Shown piece by piece: positions 1-5,929 of a stretch of DNA of 7,241 nt (within the stretch, counting starts at the first letter, position 1; each line of letters starts with the position of its first letter). The notes under the pieces were generated by a model. It was not told the origin of the DNA, made no database searches, and saw only the letters and a program-made list of their open reading frames with translations. The translations under genes and the position numbers were made by a program. The stretch lies in NCBI GenBank assembly GCA_002350525.1, contig DEFA01000025.1, positions 85,368-92,608 of the forward strand, in the 5' to 3' direction. This DNA is from Lachnospiraceae bacterium UBA2864. Its GTDB lineage: Bacteria > Bacillota > Clostridia > Lachnospirales > Lachnospiraceae.

Positions 1-66
1 ATATATGGCAAAGAATCCTCCGAGACCTATCATCGGCCAGAACGGTTTCTTCTTTGTAGTTTTCAT
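1..66 (-). CDS. Probable VirD4/TraG-type coupling protein, N-terminus only
   Basis: Only the first 22 codons are in the window; the gene continues past the left edge. The ATG lies directly after the TAA stop of the PcfB-like gene (TAAATG, no gap), and a purine-rich stretch (AAGGGGAAGAAGAG) within the end of that gene can act as ribosome binding site. The visible protein starts MKTTKKKPFWP and continues with a hydrophobic stretch rich in Gly, Phe and Ile. This is a short basic head followed by the beginning of a membrane segment, as is usual at the N-terminus of type IV coupling proteins. In Gram-positive conjugative elements a PcfB/DUF3801 gene is commonly followed by the coupling-protein ATPase (PcfC/VirD4). 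The call rests on position and this short N-terminus; no ATPase motif is in view, and another small membrane protein is possible. Confidence 0.5.
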   Translation of the reverse strand, partial: MKTTKKKPFWPMIGLGGFFAIY

Positions 67-1269
67 TTATCTCTTCTTCCCCTTTCCAGACTTTGGTTTC
101 ACAGTTGCAACCTTAAGAGCTGAGGTTGATTTCTTATCCTCACCTGCTAGCTTCTTAAGAGCATCCTCGACCTGCTTTTCTCGTTTTGCCTTATCACGCT
201 TCATTTTCTCATACCTCTGACGAACACCTATTTCTACGCTGTCATAATGTGTAGACTGAAGCACATCGCCCTTCTTCTTTTCCACTACATGATTAGACTC
301 ATCATAGAGCTTATACTCCTTATCCTTATCGAGGAATGTAAGAAGAGTTTTCCCTCCATGAATCTCCATAGTATTTTCCTTGGATATCCATAAATACCTT
401 GCATTATCACCCCAGGTTCCTGGAACTCGAGTCTTAACTGCGTTAGGATTTTCCTCTACTATTAAAGTCTTACTGATTGTGATATCAATCATGCTGGCAT
501 TCTTGGAAAGCGATACCGCCTTCATTCTGTCAGCAATACCACGATAACTGCGAATACGATTATTAAATGAATCCTTATCCATCAGCACCTTATGATTTCC
601 ATCTCTGTCAGCCTGATCAAGAAGGCCCATGATGGAAAGCTTATTTATTACATTCTCAGCCTGATCCTGAGATACAGAAAAGTTCTCTTTTACTGAGTCC
701 ACACTGACACTCTGCTTTTCTGTCGCAAAATTACCGACCTTCTCAAGCAGGTTGTCTATTGCATTATCAACTATTTCCTCCTGTGCCGTGTGGCCTGTCA
801 GGTTTCCCTTCTGCTTCTCCTTCTCAAGGAACTGTGTGAGCTTCTCCATCTGCTCTCCATTTCCTTCCTTAAGATATTCATCGAAAGTTGCCACCTTGCC
901 GTTTTTCATTTTCTGAAGCATCATATTTACTCTTGGAACAGCTTCCGAATGAAACACGATCTCTGATAATCCTTTTTCCTTATTTATGTTCGGAAGAACC
1001 GAGTAAAGGATTCCATATTTCTTGGCAAGTTTTTCAACCTTCTTCATGTCCTCAGACTTAAACTGAAGCACCTGAAGATCTCCACCCTTCATAAGTAGTT
1101 TCCTCATATTTACCTTACCGAGTGACTTCTCATAATCAAGCAGTCCTCTCAGCACTTCAAAGATTTTCTGCATAGCTTTGATACCGCCACTGCCGGCTTT
1201 CATTGCTATCTCTATTCCATCATAAGCGACACGAATGATCTGTACCGCCTCCTGAATCTCTTCTGCCAT
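67..1269 (-). CDS. PcfB-like (DUF3801) conjugation protein with an extra winged-helix-like domain
   Basis: 400 residues; ATG start with GGGAG eight bases upstream, 15 nt after the preceding gene. Residues about 20-150 resemble the PcfB/DUF3801 family: a Gly/Lys-rich helical start, then a segment (MRKLLMKGG through the helix KKVEKLAKKYGILYSV and the strand SEIVFHSEA) matching the family pattern of a short strand, a helix ending in KYG and a second strand. PcfB of pCF10 is an accessory factor that links the relaxosome to the coupling protein. Typical family members are much shorter, so over 200 residues are extra. Residues about 183-232 (VSVDSVKENFSVSQDQAENV then INKLSIMGLLD and HKVLMD) read like the FtsK-gamma winged helix, including the terminal KVLM. 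Residues about 255-348 form an apparently beta-rich domain that I cannot name. The last 50 residues are a basic, probably coiled tail ending KSGKGKKR. The gene directly precedes the probable coupling-protein gene, which fits the PcfB assignment. The family call is from pattern recognition, not a search. Confidence 0.68.
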   Translation of the reverse strand: MAEEIQEAVQIIRVAYDGIEIAMKAGSGGIKAMQKIFEVLRGLLDYEKSLGKVNMRKLLMKGGDLQVLQFKSEDMKKVEKLAKKYGILYSVLPNINKEKGLSEIVFHSEAVPRVNMMLQKMKNGKVATFDEYLKEGNGEQMEKLTQFLEKEKQKGNLTGHTAQEEIVDNAIDNLLEKVGNFATEKQSVSVDSVKENFSVSQDQAENVINKLSIMGLLDQADRDGNHKVLMDKDSFNNRIRSYRGIADRMKAVSLSKNASMIDITISKTLIVEENPNAVKTRVPGTWGDNARYLWISKENTMEIHGGKTLLTFLDKDKEYKLYDESNHVVEKKKGDVLQSTHYDSVEIGVRQRYEKMKRDKAKREKQVEDALKKLAGEDKKSTSALKVATVKPKSGKGKKR

Positions 1270-1284
1270 AGTTCCATCTCCCTT

Positions 1285-2748
1285 CTAGTATGCATAGCCC
1301 ATGCTCTTTTCAAGTAGCGCTATCTCTATAATCTCCGGCATTTTTTCAGCAGGGACCTTACTCTCGATAAGATCCGTAAGCTGCCCCTCACTGAGTCCTT
1401 TCTTCATAGCCCCAACTATATGACTAAGCTGCGCCTTATTAAGTTCTCCGGATATAACCATTCGAACCAGACTTTGCTGAGACTTCTTCTTAAAACCGAG
1501 AAGCCCAAAGAGTCCACCTAAACCATTGGATTTTCTTCTTTCAATCTCTACCGGCATTGTTCCTACAATATTTCCATTGGAATCTTTTAGCGGAACCATA
1601 TAGCCGCTGGTTGAAAGCTTGGAGTTCTGTTCCTCAGAAGTCTCAACCTTATCCTCTTCTGGGTTTGCCTTAAGATTTCTAAACATCTCGTAATAATCCT
1701 TCATTCTCTCAGCCGTCTCCTTACTCTTTTCTTCCAGCTCATTTCTAAGTGCATTCTCAGTTTTCTTATTCTCATCGGCCTCACGTCTCAGCTCACTGAT
1801 TTCCTTACGGATATCATCTATATTGATATCCGTCGATTTACTCTCGGCCTTAACAGTTTTATCAACATCTAAAGTACGTTGCTTACTGATTTCTTCCAGC
1901 GTCTGCTTCTTAGCCTCTTCTATTGTCTGCTTCATTGCAGCAGCTACAATAGCCTGGATTTTGTCTTCAGATACTGGCTTTTCGACCTCAGCCGGAGCAG
2001 CATCGTACATTTTCTGTACATTGCTATTTGCATTACTATTCATATAAGAAAACAGCTCCATCATCTGTTCGAATGTAAAGCCGTTGATTACTGTATTCTG
2101 AGAAACAGCAGCTTCTGGCTTTATACCTTCATCGCTTTTAGAATCGTTCTTCTCTTCAGTTTCCACTTCCGTCACAGTTTCTCCCGTAATCACTTCTGCT
2201 TTGGAATCATCATCATTTTCATCTTTTGTGGATTCATCCTCTTTTTCGTTCTCCACAGGTTCCACCATTTCATCAGATTTATCCTCTACAGGCACTTCGG
2301 TCTCTTCAGTTCTAATTAAACCATCAGGAGTTATCTTATTTTCTGCCTCTTCCTTTTCTTTCTTCATTTTGAGCAGATTCTGCTCATATAACCAGTACTC
2401 ACTAAGCCTGGGAAACAAGGAATCATTAAAATGAAGATCAACATACTGCGCTGGCACACCTTCAGTTATATATCTCACAGCCTGGCTAATCTTCTCTTCC
2501 TTTATCTTCTTATCAAGATATTTATCTATCACTGATTCAGGTGCACCTGCCCTAAGCAGAAAAGATATTATTTTCTTGCGTGTCTGACTTACATTCCTTT
2601 TGTAATACTTCCTAAGAAGCAAACGATCAATTCCTGCAATCAGATCGCATCTTGCCATCTTCTTATCATCTTTAGTGAGACCATTAACATTATCTAAATA
2701 TTCAAGATCTTCTTTTATTTTCGCTTCATTTATCACAAATTCTTCCAT
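1285..2748 (-). CDS. Uncharacterised helical protein with acidic linker and coiled coil
   Basis: I do not recognise this 487-residue protein. It begins at an ATG behind a perfect GGAGG (2756-2760). Residues 1-140 are predicted helical and include short units such as IISFLLRAGAPESVIDKYLD and VRYITEGVPAQYVDLHF. Residues about 144-215 are a strongly acidic, low-complexity linker (Glu, Asp, Thr, Ser, Lys). Residues about 262-355 are a long charged heptad-like region, probably coiled coil. A short segment at 382-400 (YMVPLKDSNGNIVGTMPVEI) looks like a beta hairpin, followed by a Gly/Leu patch (LGGLFGLLGF) and a basic KKK. Residues 425-482 return to short helical repeats (VRMVISGELNKAQLSHIVGA, EGQLTDLIESKVPAEK) resembling those at the N-terminus. 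There is no signal peptide, and the Gly/Leu patch is too short for a confident membrane segment. Its place between the relaxase and PcfB-like genes suggests a cytoplasmic scaffold or relaxosome/coupling-protein adaptor; that is inference only. Stop at 1285. Confidence 0.75.
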   Translation of the reverse strand: MEEFVINEAKIKEDLEYLDNVNGLTKDDKKMARCDLIAGIDRLLLRKYYKRNVSQTRKKIISFLLRAGAPESVIDKYLDKKIKEEKISQAVRYITEGVPAQYVDLHFNDSLFPRLSEYWLYEQNLLKMKKEKEEAENKITPDGLIRTEETEVPVEDKSDEMVEPVENEKEDESTKDENDDDSKAEVITGETVTEVETEEKNDSKSDEGIKPEAAVSQNTVINGFTFEQMMELFSYMNSNANSNVQKMYDAAPAEVEKPVSEDKIQAIVAAAMKQTIEEAKKQTLEEISKQRTLDVDKTVKAESKSTDINIDDIRKEISELRREADENKKTENALRNELEEKSKETAERMKDYYEMFRNLKANPEEDKVETSEEQNSKLSTSGYMVPLKDSNGNIVGTMPVEIERRKSNGLGGLFGLLGFKKKSQQSLVRMVISGELNKAQLSHIVGAMKKGLSEGQLTDLIESKVPAEKMPEIIEIALLEKSMGYAY

Positions 2749-2762
2749 TCAACTACCTCCAT

Positions 2763-2795
2763 AAAAAAACAGCCCTATCTTATCTTTGGCTGTTT
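2763..2795 (-). terminator. Intrinsic terminator at the end of the relaxase gene
   Basis: On the minus strand AAACAGCC (2795-2788) pairs perfectly with GGCTGTTT (2774-2767), an 8-bp stem around a 13-nt loop, followed by further T residues (seven T in total over 2769-2763). The upstream arm is made from the last relaxase codons and the loop contains its TAG stop. The T tract ends just before the GGAGG of the next gene, so it would act as a partial terminator inside the operon. The plus-strand reading has no T tract after the stem, so the signal is directional. Confidence 0.6.
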
Positions 2796-4244
2796 GATCA
2801 ATTTCTTTTCTTCAATTTTCTTCTCCGGTTCTTTTTCCGGTGTATCCTTATCAACTTCTGGATTTCTGATTATTTCCTCTTCAAGTTCTTTTATTATAGA
2901 TACAGCTATTCTTACATCTCTCGACGTTTTCTTGGACATCTCCTTAAGAAGAAGTTCTTCACTATGATAATGCTCCTTGAGTCTCATTATCTCTTCATAT
3001 GTATATCCTTCTTTCTTAAGCGCATCATTAAGTTCAGAATACTTTCTATGCTCTGTTTCAAATTCTTTATCTCCCGACTGAAATAGTCTTTCGCCAGGAA
3101 GAAGATCACTCATTTCAGAAGCAACCTGATAAAGTTCTCTCAATTTCTTAACGGTTCTATAATTCTTGCTCTTAGCTCCGGCAACTTTCCGTCTTTCTGA
3201 ATCAAGATCACTCTTAACTTCCTTAAGATGGTCAAGTGAGGTTATATCATGTTCTACCAGAAAAAGATACTGTTCCTCCAACTTATGCATCTTCTTTATC
3301 TCATCCCTAAACTGCCATGCTTTACTATAAGGTCTTCTTTGAATTAGTTTTAATCTATAGAGCCTTGCAAAGTATTTCTTCTGCACCGGACTAAGTTTGG
3401 CTCTCTTACCTCTTGGTATCTTCGAATAAACTATTTTCTGAGCTTCCTCTTCAGTTTCAGCTCTGAAGGTATTAAGGGATTCATATGGAATTCTGTTTCG
3501 GATTGCTTCCTCAGTATAATCAATTCCAAGAGTCTCTTTCTTACATCTTCGGAATCTGGACATTTCCTTTCCTCGAAATGCAAGATACTTCCCTTCCTTT
3601 ATTTCATATCCTCTGTCCTTCATTATCTGAAGAAACTCATCATAGCTATAAGCTTCAGCAATCGCCACATCAATATCACGCTTTATCATATCCGAGAAGT
3701 TATCAGCACCATCACGATAGGTATTATGATCCTTATATCGATCATGCTTTTCATTAGGATCAAGCTCGACTGTGCTAAGTCCTTCCTTACTTGTAAGACG
3801 ATTAACTATCGGCTGTATTATCTTTGCCCAGTCGTTATTAGCATAATGGTATTTATAACCATCTACAAAACTGACACTGTTGAAAGCTATATGAATATGA
3901 ATATGCTCCTTATCATCATGGACTGCAAATACTGTCTCATACTTATCAGAAAGATATTCTGATATGAATTCTTCAGCTATCTTATATGCTGTATCTGCAT
4001 CAGTCTCACCTGGCTTGAAGGATATAACAAAGTGATATCCCTGCCTCCCAGTTATCTTTCCGAAGCTATCCTTAGTCTGCTGCATAGTTATCGAAGCTGA
4101 TTCCGGAATACAGTTCACAGCTCCAACCTTAGCCTCCTCCTGAGTTTTTTCAGGATTCATCATATAAGTAAGAAGTCTGTTTAAGTGTCCTGCATGATCA
4201 GGAGTACCGGTATCCTTGATATTCATCAACTTAGTTATTGCCAA
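2775..4244 (-). CDS. MOBP-type relaxase (relaxase/mobilisation nuclease family)
   Basis: 489 residues, full length. The protein nicks one strand at the origin of transfer, becomes covalently attached to it through a tyrosine and pilots it into the recipient. The N-terminal catalytic domain (about 1-230) shows the family motifs: the start MAITKLMNI, motif I with the likely nucleophile Tyr27 (HLNRLLTYMMNPEKT), the conserved strand GYHFVISFKPGE around His71, and the metal-binding motif III HIHIHIAFN with His114, His116 and His118. The rest (about 230-489) is charged and helical with likely coiled coils and a Lys/Glu/Pro-rich end. The start is TTG: it gives the usual family N-terminus, whereas the first in-frame ATG (Met7) would remove the first beta strand. 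The gene overlaps the end of mobC by 14 nt with its ribosome binding site inside mobC, so the two are probably translationally coupled. A predicted terminator covers the stop codon. No frameshift or missing catalytic residue is seen. Confidence 0.93.
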   Translation of the reverse strand: MAITKLMNIKDTGTPDHAGHLNRLLTYMMNPEKTQEEAKVGAVNCIPESASITMQQTKDSFGKITGRQGYHFVISFKPGETDADTAYKIAEEFISEYLSDKYETVFAVHDDKEHIHIHIAFNSVSFVDGYKYHYANNDWAKIIQPIVNRLTSKEGLSTVELDPNEKHDRYKDHNTYRDGADNFSDMIKRDIDVAIAEAYSYDEFLQIMKDRGYEIKEGKYLAFRGKEMSRFRRCKKETLGIDYTEEAIRNRIPYESLNTFRAETEEEAQKIVYSKIPRGKRAKLSPVQKKYFARLYRLKLIQRRPYSKAWQFRDEIKKMHKLEEQYLFLVEHDITSLDHLKEVKSDLDSERRKVAGAKSKNYRTVKKLRELYQVASEMSDLLPGERLFQSGDKEFETEHRKYSELNDALKKEGYTYEEIMRLKEHYHSEELLLKEMSKKTSRDVRIAVSIIKELEEEIIRNPEVDKDTPEKEPEKKIEEKKLIKQPKIR

Positions 4245-4560
4245 GTCGCTTCACCACCTCTGCCATACTTAAGCTAAGACGCTGCATATAAGCAAGAAGC
4301 CTATCCTTATCGGAAGGAAGATATAAGCCGGAGTTATTATTCTTTACCACCTGATTGATATTTATACCAATATGATTAATCTCAGTCAGCATATCATGAA
4401 GAATAATTCTTATTTCTTTATGATCCATCGGTCCCTTAGAAATGCACAGCCTTATATAATCGCTTTCCTTCATCCCTGACTCCAAGGCCCTCGCTGATAA
4501 GAGTTCAGCATCCTTTTCTGAAATTCTAAAGCCTTTAACAATCGATTTTCCTCTCGCCAT
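4231..4560 (-). CDS. mobC: MobC-like relaxosome accessory protein
   Basis: 109 residues. MobC proteins bind near the transfer origin, help melt the DNA and recruit the relaxase. Residues about 5-42 (SIVKGFRISEKDAELLSARA and onward through SDYIRLCI) have the strand-helix-helix pattern of a ribbon-helix-helix DNA-binding domain. Residues about 60-75 (EINHIGININQVVKNNN) are the family hallmark, which reads roughly as L-x-x-I-G-x-N-x-N-Q. The C-terminal helix ends VVKRLGNN. I chose the ATG at 4560 (MARGKS) over the one at 4566 because the GGGAGG box leaves 7 bases to the former and only 1 to the latter. It is the first gene after the 370-bp non-coding region holding the candidate origin of transfer, and it overlaps the relaxase gene by 14 nt. 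Length and motifs are normal for the family. Confidence 0.9.
   Translation of the reverse strand: MARGKSIVKGFRISEKDAELLSARALESGMKESDYIRLCISKGPMDHKEIRIILHDMLTEINHIGININQVVKNNNSGLYLPSDKDRLLAYMQRLSLSMAEVVKRLGNN
4254..4260 (-). promoter_or_regulatory. Ribosome binding site for the TTG-started relaxase
   Basis: GAGGTGG on the minus strand lies inside the mobC coding region, nine bases before the relaxase TTG. It supports the TTG start over the ATG at codon 7, which has no purine-rich stretch at suitable distance. Confidence 0.55.
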
Positions 4561-4567
4561 AAGCATT

Positions 4568-4573
4568 CCTCCC
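4568..4573 (-). promoter_or_regulatory. Ribosome binding site that sets the mobC start
   Basis: GGGAGG on the minus strand. It is 7 bases from the ATG at 4560 but only 1 base from the in-frame ATG at 4566, so the downstream ATG is the likely start. Confidence 0.65.
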
Positions 4574-4648
4574 TTCTTTTATCTGTATGAAATCTCTGGT
4601 CACATCACCTTCATGTTTTGATGTTTTGAAATCATTTGAATATAGTGG

Positions 4649-4705
4649 CAAGATACGCAAAATGTTTAACATTTCCATTTTGCATCTTGTTAGGGAGCAC
4701 CCTAA
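4649..4705. other. Candidate origin of transfer (paired inverted repeats)
   Basis: Two adjacent structures are visible. First, an imperfect inverted repeat: left arm 4649-4664 (CAAGATACGCAAAATG) and right arm 4676-4689 (CATTTTGCATCTTG) pair over 14 positions with a 2-nt bulge (AC at 4655-4656). A competing perfect 7-bp palindrome, AAATGTT-T-AACATTT, sits across its centre at 4660-4674. Second, starting on the next base, TTAGGG-AGCA-CCCTAA (4690-4705) is a perfect 6-bp stem with a 4-nt loop. An inverted repeat beside a short conserved motif, just upstream of mobC and the relaxase gene, is the usual layout of a MOBP origin of transfer. I cannot place the nick. The remainder of the gap (4574-4648 and 4706-4755) holds no gene and no convincing promoter; a minus-strand TATATT at 4644-4639 has no good -35 box. 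Confidence 0.55.
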
Positions 4706-4755
4706 GACCCCTGATATATATGAATCCTGATAAATCCCTATAAAATTCATAAGTT

Positions 4756-4928
4756 CCAACAATTTGTTGGCAAAAACCCATGAGTTCCAACAATTTGTTA
4801 CACAAATGTGGCTTCTGCCAACAATCTGTTACACAGGCATTTTTAGTGTTACACAATTTGTTGGCAGAAACTCCCGAGTTCCAACAATTTGTTACACAAA
4901 TCATCCATCTGCCAACAATTTGTTACAC
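4756..4928. repeat. Six-copy phased iteron array
   Basis: Six copies of a 17-bp element with consensus CCAACAATTTGTTACAC. Copies on the plus strand start at 4787 (exact), 4818 (one change, T to C at 4826), 4881 (exact) and 4912 (exact). Copy 1 at 4756 is CCAACAATTTGTTGGCA, a 7-bp-arm palindrome. Copy 4 at 4848-4864 (GTTACACAATTTGTTGG) is rearranged, with its CCAACAA half in inverted orientation. Start-to-start distances are 31, 31, 30, 33 and 31 bp, about three helical turns, so all copies face the same side of the DNA. Each element is itself partly palindromic (CCAACAA against TTGTTGG or TTGTTAC), suggesting a dimeric protein site. The preceding flanks are either GTT (copies 1, 2, 5) or TCTG (copies 3, 6, and 4 on the other strand). 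The array lies between the primase stop and the candidate transfer origin. Possible roles are a relaxosome or regulator binding array, or a replication origin. Confidence 0.85.
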
Positions 4929-4929
4929 A
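4759..4929 (+). repeat. 94-bp tandem duplication underlying the iteron array
   Basis: Segment 4759-4835 is repeated at 4853-4929 with an offset of 94 bp. By hand alignment 67 of 77 positions match; the differences fall mainly in the spacers at 4773-4781 and 4808-4813 and at one iteron base (4826 against 4920). The iterons are conserved better than the spacers, which suggests selection on the binding sites after duplication. The stretch before each copy (4742-4758 and 4836-4852) matches poorly, and this is where copies 1 and 4 of the iteron differ. Confidence 0.75.
4814..4868. repeat. 11-bp inverted repeat between iterons 3 and 4
   Basis: TCTGCCAACAA (4814-4824) is exactly complementary to TTGTTGGCAGA (4858-4868), with 33 nt between. 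It arises because iteron 4 is inverted relative to iteron 3 and shares its TCTG flank. It could extrude as a hairpin at the centre of the array. Confidence 0.6.
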
Positions 4930-4930
4930 T

Positions 4931-5929
4931 TCATTTTGGGATACCCGACTTAAGATATTCATACTTTCTTTCAGCTACAGAGTCTGATGATAATTTCAGT
5001 TTTGTAGCCACCAGCCATTCATTTATATCTTTATACATGACTGGAGCCGAGGCATCCTTTACCTCGTAGCCTTTATCTCTATACTTCTGAATCAGTTTTT
5101 CAGCAGCTAACCTTCCAGGTTCATCGTTATCAAGAGCAAACTCAATTTTACTAATACCCGGATGATCACTTAAAAATGTTTCAAGAGGAAGATCTGCTGT
5201 CATTCCCAGTGCAATCATATTGCTGTCAAAATCCTGAAAGATATCTACATAGCTCATCATGTCTATAGCTGCTTCAAACACTACTATCCGATTACTATTA
5301 TCATTTGTAATATTGAAACCGTACCTCTTATCATTCCCTGCCACATCACATTTAAAAGCTTTCCCATCTCTATCATAGATTCCTCTCTGGCTTGCAAATC
5401 TTGTGACACCACTCTTATCATTTCCGAGGAATACCACATTATGATATTCCTGGCTCTCATATATAATACCCTTACGGATAAAATAATCTATTGTACTTAT
5501 GCTAAGCCCTCTATCCTGATTAAGATATCTGATGATCCTATCATTATTCGAAGCAGGTACCGGAAGGATAAATTCCTTCTTTTCAGATACTGGTTTATCA
5601 TTATGAATGATACAATCTCCCGAAACAGTTTCCCCTATGCTGTCATGTCTGACTCCTGCAAAATCCAGAAGCCAGAACACAGCATCTTTAACATCCAGTC
5701 CTGCGAACTCTCTTAAGAAATCTATTTGAGAACCACCATTCCTTCCACTCTCACATTTACCGGAAAAACGGAACCAATTTCTATGGTCATAGATTCTCAT
5801 AGAATCCATCTCCTTTAAAGTATAGAACCGTCCTATTTTCTTAGGTGTATATCCAAGACTTCTGGCTACCTCAACAAGATCAACTGACTTCGCTATACTT
5901 AGTTCTTCTTCAGTGAATCTATCGCTCAT
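4931..5929 (-). CDS. DUF3991/TOPRIM primase-like protein
   Basis: 332 residues. Proteins of this type on mobile elements resemble the DnaG-type primase core and are thought to help copy transferred or replicating DNA. The N-terminal part (about 15-90: SVDLVEVARSLGY through SGRNGGSQIDFLREFAGLDV) corresponds to the primase zinc-finger region but has lost the cysteine set; only His49 and Cys59 remain as possible ligands. Residues about 130-190 match the DUF3991 pattern (IRYLNQDRGLSISTIDYFIR, then NVVFLGNDKSGVTRFASQRG). The TOPRIM fold follows: acidic Glu219 in VVFEAAID, the Asp-x-Asp pair Asp267/Asp269 in FALDNDEPGR, and the late motif KDINEWL at 300-306. No helicase domain is present. The ATG overlaps the upstream JAB gene stop (ATGA), with GGAGG eight bases before it. 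After its stop there is no terminator, and the iteron array begins at once. Confidence 0.86.
   Translation of the reverse strand: MSDRFTEEELSIAKSVDLVEVARSLGYTPKKIGRFYTLKEMDSMRIYDHRNWFRFSGKCESGRNGGSQIDFLREFAGLDVKDAVFWLLDFAGVRHDSIGETVSGDCIIHNDKPVSEKKEFILPVPASNNDRIIRYLNQDRGLSISTIDYFIRKGIIYESQEYHNVVFLGNDKSGVTRFASQRGIYDRDGKAFKCDVAGNDKRYGFNITNDNSNRIVVFEAAIDMMSYVDIFQDFDSNMIALGMTADLPLETFLSDHPGISKIEFALDNDEPGRLAAEKLIQKYRDKGYEVKDASAPVMYKDINEWLVATKLKLSSDSVAERKYEYLKSGIPK

Noticed and set aside
5..220. Plus-strand 71-residue hydrophobic ORF at the left edge
   Set aside because: It is antisense to the end of the PcfB-like gene and to the start of the probable coupling-protein gene; the hydrophobicity comes from complemented Lys codons.
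1823..2434. Three Ser/Phe-rich plus-strand ORFs
   Set aside because: They are antisense shadows of the acidic and coiled-coil part of the 487-residue protein; the composition is the complement of Glu/Lys codons.
3485..3962. Two plus-strand ORFs opposite the relaxase
   Set aside because: They are antisense to the conserved catalytic domain and have no family features.
4639..4660. Promoter for mobC (minus-strand TATATT at 4644-4639)
   Set aside because: No -35 box at a suitable distance resembles TTGACA, so a promoter could not be supported.
4632..4904. 90-residue minus-strand ORF with several cysteines, and a second of 75 residues at 4535-4762
   Set aside because: Their sequences are translations of the iterons and hairpins, they lack ribosome binding sites, and the second runs into mobC. 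They are products of the repeats.
4756..4928. Possible CRISPR array because of the regular 31-bp period
   Set aside because: The repeated unit is 17 bp with spacers of about 14 bp that are themselves partly conserved, one unit is rearranged, and no cas gene is present. This is an iteron array.
4764..5069. Plus-strand ORF of 101 residues across the array
   Set aside because: It repeats the iteron translation, then runs antisense to the well-supported primase gene, with no ribosome binding site.
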